Source of the DNA: JADLDB01 sp040755835
Lineage (GTDB): Bacteria; Myxococcota; Myxococcia; Myxococcales; Myxococcaceae
Length of the DNA stretch: 64,000 nucleotides
Direction: 5' to 3'
NCBI GenBank assembly: GCA_040755835.1
Contig: JBFMAB010000084.1
Coordinates: 8,410 to 72,409 of the forward strand
Position numbers and translations under genes: made by a program. How positions within the stretch are numbered: position 1 is the first letter of the stretch; every line of letters starts with the position of its first letter. The notes under the pieces were generated by a model that saw nothing but the letters and a program-made list of their open reading frames with translations, was not told where the DNA came from and made no database searches. Positions 55,153-64,000 of this stretch are shown here, piece after piece.

Positions 55153-57749
55153 TGCGGCTGGTCTTCGACCCTTCCTTCGATGACGGGGCCTTTCCCGGAC
55201 CGGGCTGGGGCGCGGAGGCCGTCGCCGGCGAAGCGTGGGTCGGCGTCGCGGGGCTCATCGGCACACTCGAGACCATCACGGGCCTGACGGCGGCACGCCC
55301 GTCCCGGGCCGAGCGTGCGGCGCGGCTGCTGCCTCGCGTGCGATCGACGGCGGGGTTCTGGTCGGCGTCCGCGAAGGCCGACGAGCTGTCGACGGCGATG
55401 CGGCTCCTCGACATCTACGAGGAGCTCTCGCTCGCGGGATGGAATGGCCAGCCGCTCGCGCCGCGCCTGGAGGAGTTGTCGCGCGTCATCGACACGGACG
55501 AGCACGCGCTCGGCGCACGACTGTCGGCGGTGGCGACCGCGCTGACGAAGTACGGCCGGGAGCTCGAGTCCGTCGACCTGCTGGTCGCGGAGAGGACGCT
55601 TCCGCTGCGGATCCAGCAGGTGCTCGCGGTGCTGCGTGGCCGTGGCGTCGACGTGCGCCACCACCCGCCGCCTCCCGCCGAGGCTCCGGCCGGATGCGAC
55701 TTGATGACGCTGCGCAGCCCGAAGGCCGCGCCGACGGGCGACCGCACCGTTCAGCTCGTGCGTCCGTACGGCTGGCTGACCGCGGCCGATGCCGTCGCCG
55801 CCGCGCTCGCCGCGACGCCGGAGACGCCCACGCTCATCCTCGGCGCCGATCGCGTGCTGGACGCGTCGCTCCGTCGCTTCGGCTTGCCCACCACGGGCGC
55901 GGTCGGAGGAACGCACGACAACGCCGTGCTCCAGGTGCTGCCGCTCCTCGTGGCGGTTGGTGCGGCACCCATCGATCCGCAGCGCGCGGTGGAGCTGCTC
56001 ACCCTGCCCGCCTCGCCCATCGCGCCGTCGGTGGCGCGCAGGCTCGTCCGCGCGCTGCAGCACGAGCCGGCCGTGGACGGCGACCACTGGCGCGTCGTGC
56101 TCGCCGAGGCCCTCGGGGACATCGAGCTGGACCGTCGTGAGACGGTGCGTGAGCGCGTCGAGACGGCCTTCACTCCACTGACGAAGCTGCGCGAGCCGTG
56201 GAACGTCGAAGCGCTGCTGACTCGCGTCGACGGCGTGCGCTCGTGGCTGCATGGCCGTGAGCAGCACGAGAAGGACCCGCTGCTCAAGGCGTGCTTCGCC
56301 GCGGCGCTCGCGCAGGTGAACGCCTTCACGTCGCTCATCGCGGCGGTCGACCTGCCTTCGCTCTCGCCGTCATTGGTGCGCAGGCTGCTCGAGCACGCGA
56401 CGGCCGCGGCGCCGAGCGTCGCGCTGCACCGCTGCCAGGCAGGCTTCACCTCCGTCGGCCGCCCGGGAAGCATCGTCGGCCCCATCGAGCGCGTCGTGTG
56501 GTGGAACTTCACGCGCGACTCGGTCTCGCCGCCGCACGAGTTCCAGCTGACGAAGGCGGAGCGCGCGGCCCTCATCGCCGCGGGTGCGCAGCTCCCGACG
56601 ACCGGCCAGCGCGCCGAGTGGGCCGCGGAGGCGTGGGCGCGACCGTTCCTCCAGACGCGGGAGACGCTCTGGCTCGTCTGCCCGCAACACGCGGAGAACG
56701 GCGACGACGCCGAGCCGCACCCGGCGTGGGACGAAATGCTGGCGCGCCTCGAGAATCCGCGGCTCGCGTCCGTGTTGACCTACCCCGCACCTGTCCCCGG
56801 GAAGGCGGTGAAACGGAGGCAGCGGACCCTGCTCCCGCTGCCGCAGCCGCTCTCGACGTGGAACGCCGGGCGCTCCATCCCCCCGCGCGAGGTGGAGTCG
56901 CCGTCGAGCGTGCAGGATTTCCTCGGCTGTGAGCTGCAATGGACGCTGCGCTACGCGGGCAACCTGCGCTTCGGCCAGACGGGCGCGCTGGACACCGGCT
57001 CGCAGCTGCTCGGAACGCTGACGCACGAGCTCATCGCGCGGGTGCTGCGGAAGATGCCGCTCGCGCCGCCGGAGGCCGAGAAGCTGGCGCTCGACCTCTT
57101 CGACACCGAGGGCCCGCGCCTCGCGACGGCGCTGTTCCTCCCCGGCGCGGAGGCCGAGCGGGCCGATGCGCGTTCCTCGACCGGAGCCGCCGCGAAGTGG
57201 CTGGCCAGGTTTCTCGCCGACGGCTGGAAGGTGGACCTGGTCGAGGACACGCTCTCGGGCACAGCGTTCGGCGGTCCCATCGAAGGCAAGGTCGACTGCG
57301 TCGTCTCGCGCGGCAAGACAAAGGCGGTCATCGACCTCAAGCAGGGCAGCGGCGCGTACTACCGCGACAGCCTCGCCAGGGGCACGTCGGTGCAACTGGC
57401 GGCATACGCGGAGCTGCTCCGGCAGGGCGGCGCGCAGGAGGTGCTGGTCGGGTACTTCATCCTCCGCACGCAGCAGATGTTCAGCGGCGACAAGCGCCTC
57501 GCGGATCCGCCGCTCAAGGTACAGCACGACGTCGAGGCGACGTGGGAGGCCGTGACCGCCGCGCACTCGGACCGCTGGGAGCGCGTGAAGGAGGGCCGCG
57601 TGTCCGCGCCCGGCGTACGGGAGGACACCGAGGACCAATCGTCACTCGAGGACGGCGTGCTGCACGTGCCTCCGGGCTGCCGGTTCTGCGACTACCAGGG
57701 CATCTGCGGGCGGCTGTACGGGATGGAGGCGGGCGATGGGGAAGATTGA
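55152..57749 (+). CDS. AddB-like nuclease with Fe-S staple
   Basis: 865 aa. The C-terminal ~290 residues are a PD-(D/E)XK nuclease of the RecB/Cas4/AddB kind: Asp715 in EGKVDCVV and D728-L-K730 in VIDLKQG. Four cysteines (593 in GCELQW; 843, 846, 852 in GCRFCDYQGICG) show the C...CX2CX5C spacing that holds a 4Fe-4S cluster in AddB. The N-terminal two-thirds should be a helicase-like scaffold, but I see no Walker A motif, so it is probably structural. Together with the overlapping AddA-like gene it should process DNA ends. AddB is often near 1,150 aa, so this is a short form. Confidence 0.85.
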   Translation: MRLVFDPSFDDGAFPGPGWGAEAVAGEAWVGVAGLIGTLETITGLTAARPSRAERAARLLPRVRSTAGFWSASAKADELSTAMRLLDIYEELSLAGWNGQPLAPRLEELSRVIDTDEHALGARLSAVATALTKYGRELESVDLLVAERTLPLRIQQVLAVLRGRGVDVRHHPPPPAEAPAGCDLMTLRSPKAAPTGDRTVQLVRPYGWLTAADAVAAALAATPETPTLILGADRVLDASLRRFGLPTTGAVGGTHDNAVLQVLPLLVAVGAAPIDPQRAVELLTLPASPIAPSVARRLVRALQHEPAVDGDHWRVVLAEALGDIELDRRETVRERVETAFTPLTKLREPWNVEALLTRVDGVRSWLHGREQHEKDPLLKACFAAALAQVNAFTSLIAAVDLPSLSPSLVRRLLEHATAAAPSVALHRCQAGFTSVGRPGSIVGPIERVVWWNFTRDSVSPPHEFQLTKAERAALIAAGAQLPTTGQRAEWAAEAWARPFLQTRETLWLVCPQHAENGDDAEPHPAWDEMLARLENPRLASVLTYPAPVPGKAVKRRQRTLLPLPQPLSTWNAGRSIPPREVESPSSVQDFLGCELQWTLRYAGNLRFGQTGALDTGSQLLGTLTHELIARVLRKMPLAPPEAEKLALDLFDTEGPRLATALFLPGAEAERADARSSTGAAAKWLARFLADGWKVDLVEDTLSGTAFGGPIEGKVDCVVSRGKTKAVIDLKQGSGAYYRDSLARGTSVQLAAYAELLRQGGAQEVLVGYFILRTQQMFSGDKRLADPPLKVQHDVEATWEAVTAAHSDRWERVKEGRVSAPGVREDTEDQSSLEDGVLHVPPGCRFCDYQGICGRLYGMEAGDGED

Positions 57750-60700
57750 GATCGTCTCGGCGAGCGCGGGCTCGGGGAAGACGAAGAAGGTCTCCGAGCT
57801 GCTGCTCGAGCGCATCCAGGCCGGCGTGGAGCCGGAGCACGTGCTGGCGACGACGTTCACCAACAAGGCGGCGGCGGAGCTCAAGCAGCGCGTGCGCTCT
57901 CGGCTCTTCGCGGAGGGCCTCGTCTCGCAGGCGCAGCGGCTCGAGGGCGCGCGCATCGGCACGGTGAACTCGGTGTGCAGCCGGCTGGTGTCGGACTTCG
58001 CGTTCGAGCTGGGGCTCTCCCCTGCCCTGCGCGTCCTCGACGAGGACCAGGCCGCGCACGCGCTGAGCCGCGCGCTGTCACTGGTGACCGTCAGCCATGA
58101 ACAGGAGCGTCTGCAGGAAGCGGCGAAGCGCTTCGACAGAGACTTCTCGTGGATGAGTGCGGTGAAGCAGGTCATCAACCAGGCGCGGGCGAACAACCTC
58201 TCTCCGAGGCAACTGCAGACGTGCGCGGACCGGAGCGTGAGCGGCTTCGCGAAGCACCTGAAGAAGCCGGTGAAGGACGGCGACGGCCTCACCGAGGGGC
58301 TCATCGGGGCAATCGAGACGTGTCTCGACTCACTGGACCTCGAAGAGGACGAGACGAAGCAGACCAAGGTGGCTGTGGAGGACCTCCACGAAGCGCTCCG
58401 TGAGCATCGCGCTGGCCGTCTGCGGTGGAAGACGTGGGTGAAGCTCTGCCGCGTGAAGCCGGCGAAGAAGTCGAGCGAGGCGTTCAAGCCGGTGCACGAG
58501 GCGGCGGCGCGCTTCGCGGAGCACCCGCTCCTGCGCGAGGACCTCGAGCAGGTGACGACGATCGTCTTCAACCTCGCGGCGCGCGCGATGGAGGCATACG
58601 CACGGGAGAAGCAGGAGTCGGGGACCATCGACTTCGTGGACCAGGAGGTGCTGGCGCTGCAGCTCCTCGAGCGTCCGGAGATCCGTGAGCGCCTCGCGGA
58701 GACGGTGAAGGTGGTGCTGGTCGACGAGTTCCAGGACACGAGCCCGCTGCAGTTGGCGCTCTTCACGGAGTTGGCGGAGATCGCGGAGCAGTCGTACTGG
58801 GTGGGCGATCAGAAGCAGGCGATCTTCGGTTTCCGCGGGACGGACCCGGCGCTGATGGACGCGGCGATCGAGGCGGTCCTCTGCGGGAAGGAGCCGGAGA
58901 CGCTGAGCACCTCGTACCGGAGCCGGCCGAAGCTGGTGGAGGTGACGTCGGAGGTGTTCGCGGCGGCGTTTAAGTCGCACGGGCTGCCGCGGGAGCGCGT
59001 GGTGCTGGAGCCTGCGTTGAAGGACGAGCCGGCGGGCCTGGGGCCGGTCCTCGAGCGCTGGGACCTGCCGGTGAAGAACAACGGCGACGAGAGTCTCGCG
59101 CTGGCGCATGGTGTGCGGCAGTTGCTCGAGGACGACTCGGTGCAGGTGCGCGACCGGGCGACGGGTGAGCCTCGCGCGCTCAAGCGCGGGGACGTGGCGG
59201 TGCTGTGCCGGACGAACGCGGCGGCGCAGGAGGTCGCGAAGGCGCTGACGGCGCACGGCATTCCGGCGGCGGTGGCGCATGGCGGCCTCCTCGGGACGCC
59301 AGAGGGGCGGACGGCGCTGCTCGCGCTGCGGCTCTTCGTGGACGCGCGCGATCGCCTGGCGGCGTCGGAGCTGGCGATGCTGCTCGAGTACCCGGACGAC
59401 CGGGACGGGTGGCTGAAGCAGGTGTTGGACGACGCAGAGGTGGTGCGGGCGACGCCCGGGCAGCTGATGTTCAAGGACAGCGGCTTCCACGCGGCGGTGG
59501 ACGAGGCGCGGGAGCGGTTTCAGGCAGCGGGGCCGCTGCTGGCGCTGGACGCGGCGGTGGAGGCGGTGGGCCTGCGGGAGTTGGTGCTGCGCTGGGGCGA
59601 CTCCGAGCGGCGGTTGGCGAACCTGGACGCGCTGCGGAGCCACGCGGTGGACTACGTGTCGGGCGCAGAGGCAGAGGGTCGCGGCGCGACGGCGGCGGGC
59701 CTGGTGGCGTTCCTGGAGGGCCTCGAGCACGACGAGCAGGCGCGCGTGCTGGGCGAAGGAAGCGTCGTGGTGTCGACGTGGCACTCGGCGAAGGGGCTCG
59801 AGTGGCCGGTGTGCGTGTTGGGGAACCTCGACAAGGAGGCCGGCTCTCCGGTGTTCGGCGTGCACGTGGAGACGGACGCGAAGTCGTTCAGCCTGAAGGA
59901 TCCGCTGGCGAAGCGGTGGGTGCGGTACTGGCCGAATCCGTTCCATCCGAACCAGAAGTACTCGTCGGTGCACGAGTCGGTGGAGCAGTCCGCCGAGGCG
60001 AAGCGCGCGGCGGAGCGAATGGAGGCGCAGGAGCTGCGGCTGCTGTACGTCGGGTGGACGCGCGCGCGGGATCGGCTGGTGCTGGCGACGAGGAACGGCT
60101 CGCTGACGGGCGCGGTGCTGGGGTTGCTGAAGAACACAGCCGGTCCACTGCTCAAGGAGCTCGAGAACGGCCGCGGGGAATGGGCGGGCGTGAAGGTGCA
60201 GGCGACGGAGCGCAAGACGGCCGCCGAAGTGCCGGACGCCCCGGACCCACGCCCCGATGCTGGACCCGAGGAGCGTGGGCCGCAGGAGCACCCGCCTGCG
60301 TGGGTGACCCCCTCCGAAGCCAAGGGCGCCGGCGCCGAGGTCGAGCTGCGGCAGATCGGCCCGCGGGCGCAGATTCACGGAAAGCACGAGATGGACGCGG
60401 TCGGCACGGCGCTGCACGCGTTCCTGGCGGCCGACCGGCCGGAGCGCTCCCGCGCAGAGCGCCTCGATCTCGCGCGCGGCTGCTTCGAGCGGCATGGCGT
60501 GGCCGGCGCGATGACGCCGGAAGAAGTCGTGGCGGCCTCGGACGCGCTCTCGGCCTGGGTCGCGAAGGAGTGGCCGGGCGCCACCTGGCACCGCGAATGG
60601 CCGGTCTGGCAGCGGAAGCAAGACGGCGCCATCATCCGCGGCATCGCCGACCTGGTGCTGGAGCTGCCGACGGGCTTCGTGGTCATCGACCACAAGAGCG

Positions 60701-60876
60701 CGCCGGGTGGCTCCGACGACAAGGTGAAGGCCAGGGCCGCCAGCTACGGGCCCCAGCTCGCGGCCTACGCCGAGGTCATCACCCGGTCGCTGGGGCGACC
60801 CTGCCTCGGGCAGTTCATCCACTTCGGCGTACTCGGGCTCATCGCGAGGATGGAACTCACCGGCGAGTCAGCCTGA
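57736..60876 (+). CDS. AddA-like UvrD/RecB helicase-nuclease
   Basis: 1046 aa. SF1A helicase: Walker A SASAGSGKT near the N-terminus, TFTNKAAAEL, Walker B VLVDEFQDTSP, GDQKQAIFGFRGTDP, SYRSRPKLV, STWHSAKGLEWP and LLYVGWTRARDRL. A C-terminal PD-(D/E)XK nuclease has Asp972 (GIADLV) and D985-H-K987, with a QLAAYAEVI helix. So both motor and nuclease look active. The start overlaps the AddB-like gene by 14 bp. Expected to act as an AddAB-type end-processing machine. Whether this is the cell's main AddAB or a second, specialised copy cannot be told from one window. Confidence 0.9.
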   Translation: MGKIEIVSASAGSGKTKKVSELLLERIQAGVEPEHVLATTFTNKAAAELKQRVRSRLFAEGLVSQAQRLEGARIGTVNSVCSRLVSDFAFELGLSPALRVLDEDQAAHALSRALSLVTVSHEQERLQEAAKRFDRDFSWMSAVKQVINQARANNLSPRQLQTCADRSVSGFAKHLKKPVKDGDGLTEGLIGAIETCLDSLDLEEDETKQTKVAVEDLHEALREHRAGRLRWKTWVKLCRVKPAKKSSEAFKPVHEAAARFAEHPLLREDLEQVTTIVFNLAARAMEAYAREKQESGTIDFVDQEVLALQLLERPEIRERLAETVKVVLVDEFQDTSPLQLALFTELAEIAEQSYWVGDQKQAIFGFRGTDPALMDAAIEAVLCGKEPETLSTSYRSRPKLVEVTSEVFAAAFKSHGLPRERVVLEPALKDEPAGLGPVLERWDLPVKNNGDESLALAHGVRQLLEDDSVQVRDRATGEPRALKRGDVAVLCRTNAAAQEVAKALTAHGIPAAVAHGGLLGTPEGRTALLALRLFVDARDRLAASELAMLLEYPDDRDGWLKQVLDDAEVVRATPGQLMFKDSGFHAAVDEARERFQAAGPLLALDAAVEAVGLRELVLRWGDSERRLANLDALRSHAVDYVSGAEAEGRGATAAGLVAFLEGLEHDEQARVLGEGSVVVSTWHSAKGLEWPVCVLGNLDKEAGSPVFGVHVETDAKSFSLKDPLAKRWVRYWPNPFHPNQKYSSVHESVEQSAEAKRAAERMEAQELRLLYVGWTRARDRLVLATRNGSLTGAVLGLLKNTAGPLLKELENGRGEWAGVKVQATERKTAAEVPDAPDPRPDAGPEERGPQEHPPAWVTPSEAKGAGAEVELRQIGPRAQIHGKHEMDAVGTALHAFLAADRPERSRAERLDLARGCFERHGVAGAMTPEEVVAASDALSAWVAKEWPGATWHREWPVWQRKQDGAIIRGIADLVLELPTGFVVIDHKSAPGGSDDKVKARAASYGPQLAAYAEVITRSLGRPCLGQFIHFGVLGLIARMELTGESA

Positions 60877-60931
60877 CCGCTGAGATGACGAATCTGCGGA
60901 AGGTGGACCGACCGCCCGTCGACACCTGACG

Positions 60932-62668
60932 TCAGTACGGCGACTCGAACACCAGGCGACGCGCTCGCTCGTGCGTCGAGTCGGCGTCCCCCAGCAACCA
61001 GGCGGTCTCCGACCGCCCATCCGTTCGAAGGAATGCCTCGAGCGCCTCCGTCACCGGCTCGCCAGCGAGATGCGCCGCGTCCAGCCCGGCCAGCGCGACC
61101 AGATCCGCGCCCCCTCGAATGGCCCGGAGGCGGTGAAGTGCCTCGTCGCGACGCCCCGCTTCCCACTGTCCACGGGCCATCCACCGTTCCCTCGCCGGGT
61201 GAACCCAATCATGGGCCCAACTCCACTCGGCGGAGTCCCACCAGTCGGCGGCGCCGGCGAGATCGCCCACCTGCGTGCAGGCACGGCCGAGCGCGAGCGC
61301 GAGGTAGCAGTTCGCCGCCTGGCCCCGGTCGTCGAGTCGCAGCTCGGACTGGACTCGGCGCGCGACAGGCACGACTGCTGCCTCGAGCCGCCCACGAAAC
61401 TCGACGTCGTGCTCGACGCCCTCGAGAATTCCGACGACGCGCGCCCATTCCGTCAGCGGGTGGCTCGCCTGCCGCGCGTCGCCGATGTCCACCCAGGCTC
61501 CGACGACTTTCTCCAGCAGCGCCTGGGCTCGACGGTACTCCCGGCGGCGCGCCAGCGCGCGGCCCAGCGCCCCGAGGATCTCCAACTGCGTGGTCGAGGC
61601 CTCGACCGGCGCAGGCAGCTCGTCGAGGAGGCGAGTCACGAGGCCCTGGTCATCCGCCCCGCTGTCGCAGAGGTGCTGGACGCGCTGGGCGACGAGCTGA
61701 TCCCGAAGCGGTCGCGGCAGATCTTCCGGCGGGTCGCGGTCGAGCGCGCTCGAGGGACGAGGCCGACCGTCGTGCCTCGCCGCGACGTCGGCCACCAGCG
61801 TCGCCCGCCAGCGCGCCGACTCCGACGCACCCGGGTCCTCGGCGATCCGCCGCGCCTCATCCTCGACGCGGGCCCATGCGAGGACGGGCCGCGTCGGCCG
61901 CGCGACGAGCACCAGGAGTCGACGCGATCGCTCCTCGGGATCCTGCCCGGGGTCGCCCGGCCGTGACGGGAACACCTCGTCGATCAGCTCGAGCGCCGTG
62001 TCGCAGGTGGCGACCTCGAAGCCGGCCTCGCGCACGAGGGCCGCCTGGGCTTTCGTGACGATGCATCGCGTGACGCCAGGGGCCCACCCTCGTACTGCGT
62101 CGAGCTTGGCGGTCAGCGCGTCCACCGGCTTGAGTTCGCCACTCTCTGCGAGGTCCGCGAGCGCCACGATGCTTGCGGGCAGCGGCCGGTTCAGCGCGCG
62201 CGACGCCGCGGCGAGCAAGAGCGCCGCGCCGAAGGACGAGCCTTCGAGCGTGAAACGGGCGAATGGGCCGGGCGCGATGAGCTGCGCGACAGGCCGAGGG
62301 GCTGCGACGCCAGCCGGCAGGCGCCACCCCGCCAGGTACTTCCCGGCGACGAGGCCGACGACGTCGCACGCTCGAAGCGCGTCGCCGACCAGCGGGGTCC
62401 GCCCGGCCCCTGTGCACCACAGCCCTCCCTGCTCGCGAGCAGCTCGGCCTCCCTCCGCGCGGGGAGTTCGGCAAACGGCGACGAGCAGCGCCTCACCCGG
62501 CTTCAGCGGCCGGCTGCCCCCGGGGCAGGCCTCGCGGGCGGCGGCGTGAAGCGGGTGGTCATCCGGCGGCCAACACCAGGGGAAGGCCAGCACCCGGCGC
62601 ACGTCTTCGCGCGCAAAGCGTCCCTGGTGCATCCTCGCCAGCAGGTCGCTTAGCACGAGATGGCCCAC
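60932..62668 (-). CDS. Lon-type (S16) peptidase domain protein with helical repeats, no AAA+ domain
   Basis: 578 aa from GTG 62668 (GTG 62656 and ATG 62632 possible). Residues ~135-210 match the Lon protease fold: TLEGSSFGAALLLAAASRAL with catalytic-type Ser145, then ALADLAESGELKPVDALTAK ending at Lys188. The Ser-to-Lys distance is 43, as in E. coli Lon (S679-K722). There is no P-loop or AAA+ module. The C-terminal half is helical with TPR-like character (GRALARRREYRRAQALLEKV; NCYLALALGRACTQVGDLAG). Overlaps the upstream gene by 19 bp in a leftward operon. A stand-alone regulated protease, or a Lon-fold scaffold, is inferred; substrate unknown. Confidence 0.75.
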   Translation of the reverse strand: MGHLVLSDLLARMHQGRFAREDVRRVLAFPWCWPPDDHPLHAAAREACPGGSRPLKPGEALLVAVCRTPRAEGGRAAREQGGLWCTGAGRTPLVGDALRACDVVGLVAGKYLAGWRLPAGVAAPRPVAQLIAPGPFARFTLEGSSFGAALLLAAASRALNRPLPASIVALADLAESGELKPVDALTAKLDAVRGWAPGVTRCIVTKAQAALVREAGFEVATCDTALELIDEVFPSRPGDPGQDPEERSRRLLVLVARPTRPVLAWARVEDEARRIAEDPGASESARWRATLVADVAARHDGRPRPSSALDRDPPEDLPRPLRDQLVAQRVQHLCDSGADDQGLVTRLLDELPAPVEASTTQLEILGALGRALARRREYRRAQALLEKVVGAWVDIGDARQASHPLTEWARVVGILEGVEHDVEFRGRLEAAVVPVARRVQSELRLDDRGQAANCYLALALGRACTQVGDLAGAADWWDSAEWSWAHDWVHPARERWMARGQWEAGRRDEALHRLRAIRGGADLVALAGLDAAHLAGEPVTEALEAFLRTDGRSETAWLLGDADSTHERARRLVFESPY

Positions 62669-63627
62669 CAGGCCTGAGGCTCTCTCCAGGACAGTTCGGC
62701 GAGGCGTTCGTCTCGCACGCAGGCGTCGGCGAAGACAGCGGCGCTTCCCCGTCCGGCCTCGTCCAGTTGGCCGAGCGTTGTACGCAGACCGTCCAGCGCG
62801 TCGGCGGGCTCTTGCGCCTTCTCGACCAGGAGGAGAAGCCCGTGGAGATCATCTCGCTCGATGAGCCAGGCGCGCGCGCGCAGCGATGCGTCAGCGCGCC
62901 GTGCCGCCACGGCCTGTTGCAGCGCGGACAGCTCGTGCATGAGCGCGTCCGCGGCGACGCCCGCGCGGTCGATGATGGCCTCGCGCGTGCTTCGCGGGCG
63001 GTCAGTCCACTCCGCCAGGGCCTCCGTCCACGGGGACTTCCCGTCGAGCAGGGACTCCAAAGGCACGCTGGCGAAACGCGCGATCAACGTCATCGCCGTG
63101 GCTCGCTGGAGCACCGACCCCTGCGCTGACGCCCGCGCCTGCGCGCGAAGCCACTCCGGCGCTGGCCAGGCCGCGAGCGCCTCGTCGACCGTGGGAGACG
63201 GAAGCGCGAGAGGGGGCGGTGGTTGCCAGTCCTCGAGGTCGACCTGCACCTCGAGGGTGAGGTCGCCCGTTGGCAAAAGTCTGAGTCGGAGGACCTGTTG
63301 GTCACGCCGCCACCAGACCCATGCCTCGCCATGCCTCGCGTCGATGATCCGGTCAGTGGCCGCCATTCCCGCGAGGGCCTCGACGCGGCCACCTCCGACC
63401 TGCACCTCCTGGTCGATCTCGAGGAAGACCACGGGCTCATCACCGGTGGAACGCAGCGCGATGACCCCCGCCTCTGCGGCGCCCTCGAGCACGACTGGGA
63501 AGATGGCCTGGTCCAGGCTCGGCGGCGGCTGCGCGGCAGCGGACAACCCGTGCGCACGGGCTCTGACTGGTACCTGGGTGGACCGCACGACGGTCCACGC
63601 CCCCGCTGATGGATCGATGAGGCTCAT
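62650..63627 (-). CDS. Unknown 325-aa protein of the S16-peptidase operon
   Basis: From ATG 63627. No recognised domain. The N-terminal half is beta-rich with many Val/Trp (VVFLEIDQEVQVGGG; EAWVWWRRDQQVLRLRLLP; LTLEVQVDLEDWQPPPPLAL). The C-terminal half is helical (VAADALMHELSALQQAVAAR). No signal peptide or membrane helix, so likely cytoplasmic. Overlaps the partial upstream gene by 4 bp and the S16 gene by 19 bp, so the three are made together. Could be an adaptor, sensor or substrate of the peptidase. Confidence 0.75.
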   Translation of the reverse strand: MSLIDPSAGAWTVVRSTQVPVRARAHGLSAAAQPPPSLDQAIFPVVLEGAAEAGVIALRSTGDEPVVFLEIDQEVQVGGGRVEALAGMAATDRIIDARHGEAWVWWRRDQQVLRLRLLPTGDLTLEVQVDLEDWQPPPPLALPSPTVDEALAAWPAPEWLRAQARASAQGSVLQRATAMTLIARFASVPLESLLDGKSPWTEALAEWTDRPRSTREAIIDRAGVAADALMHELSALQQAVAARRADASLRARAWLIERDDLHGLLLLVEKAQEPADALDGLRTTLGQLDEAGRGSAAVFADACVRDERLAELSWREPQAWWAISC

Positions 63628-64000
63628 GACTCGCCTCCCTTGCTCTTCACCCGGGCTGGAATCCGCAAGCATTCGAGACCTGACACCTCGCCCGGGCGCA
63701 GAAACACCTGGTCGATGAACGCCTTCGCAAGCTGGGCGTCCTCGGGGCGCATTCCCGTCTCCGGAATCACCTCCACGAGGGCCTCGCGCAGCCGCCTGAA
63801 GGCCGTGTAGCGCTGGTCGCGTGTCTGGGCGGTTGGGACTTCGCCAGACGGCTGAACTGACCAGGAAAAGTAGATGTACTCACCCATGCGAAACTTTGGT
63901 GACGTCGAATCGATCCATGATGCATGTGCTTGGTCACCTCCCGCCGCGATGCTCGCAGCCTTCCGCACACCACGCTTGAGGAGCTTCGCCGCCTGGCCGT
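63624..64000 (-). CDS. Unknown protein of the S16-peptidase operon (partial, runs off the window)
   Basis: At least 124 codons, open to the right edge; a GTG at 63968 could be a start, but the frame continues upstream (GQAAKLLKRG) so the gene is probably longer. Visible parts include FRMGEYIYFSWSVQPSGEVP, RYTAFRRLREALVEVIPETG and AKAFIDQVFLRPGEVSGLEC. No known family. Its stop overlaps the 325-aa gene start by 4 bp. Sequence to the right is needed to see whether an ATPase or another trigger component belongs to the operon. Confidence 0.65.
   Translation of the reverse strand, partial: GQAAKLLKRGVRKAASIAAGGDQAHASWIDSTSPKFRMGEYIYFSWSVQPSGEVPTAQTRDQRYTAFRRLREALVEVIPETGMRPEDAQLAKAFIDQVFLRPGEVSGLECLRIPARVKSKGGES

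Noticed and set aside
51256..64000. Prophage or insertion sequence
   Set aside because: No integrase, transposase, capsid genes, terminal repeats or attachment-site duplication seen; the region is called accessory only from gene types.

Overview
The DNA is very GC-rich and gene-dense. Several gene types together suggest a Gram-negative member of the Myxococcota (Deltaproteobacteria in the older sense). These are a Ser/Thr kinase with an HRD-x-SPQN loop and PEGA domains, a lipoprotein built from DUF4215 cysteine-rich repeats, several short lipoproteins, a fused CcoN-CcoO oxidase subunit, sigma-54 enhancer-binding proteins, and lpxK/waaA/heptose genes for lipopolysaccharide. The assignment is inferred from gene content; the 16S gene at 17955-19495 would settle it.

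Layout, left to right. 1-6.3 kb: leftward block of spoIID-like, queA, tgt, yajC, secD and secF (secF runs off the left edge), interrupted by one rightward lipoprotein gene. 6.3-8.1 kb: small rightward genes (a sigma-region-4-like domain tethered to a membrane segment, a lipoprotein, a secreted charged protein). 8.1-13.9 kb: two radical-SAM aminomutase-family genes and a PEGA-domain Ser/Thr kinase. 14.1-20.1 kb: a complete leftward rRNA operon (16S, tRNA-Ile, tRNA-Ala, 23S, 5S) with promoters, boxA sites, processing stems and terminator. 20.1-27.3 kb: tightly overlapped leftward operon for lipid A/core sugar synthesis (waaA, glycosyltransferase, a 21-bp-repeat ORF, lpxK, split hldA and hldC) plus yicC and gmk. 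27.4-33.1 kb: two CheW-like genes and a phosphorelay cluster (globin-coupled histidine kinase, double receiver, hybrid kinase, NtrC-type regulator). 33.2-42.6 kb: universal stress protein, a C-terminal-heme cytochrome, a DksA-type zinc finger protein and the cbb3 oxidase cluster ccoI-S-NO-Q-P-G with a divergent TauE/SafE gene. 42.6-46.1 kb: MscS-cNMP channel, thioredoxin-TPR protein, methyltransferase. 46.1-51.1 kb: lipoproteins and a sigma-54 activator whose likely target, binding dyads and promoter lie next to it.

51.2-64.0 kb looks like an accessory DNA-processing/conflict island. It holds a NERD-nuclease/SF1 helicase, a WYL-domain regulator with a small partner gene, a divergent three-gene operon (unknown 172-aa protein, AddB-like Fe-S nuclease, AddA-like helicase-nuclease), and a convergent leftward operon of at least three genes. 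One protein of that last operon carries a Lon-type (S16) Ser-Lys peptidase domain with no AAA+ ATPase. That S16 operon and the WYL/AddBA locus are the best candidates for a poorly described system.

Three genes (27.4, 46.1 and 52.9 kb) can only be read whole with a single-base frameshift. This points to residual assembly indels in GC-rich tracts, or to true decay.
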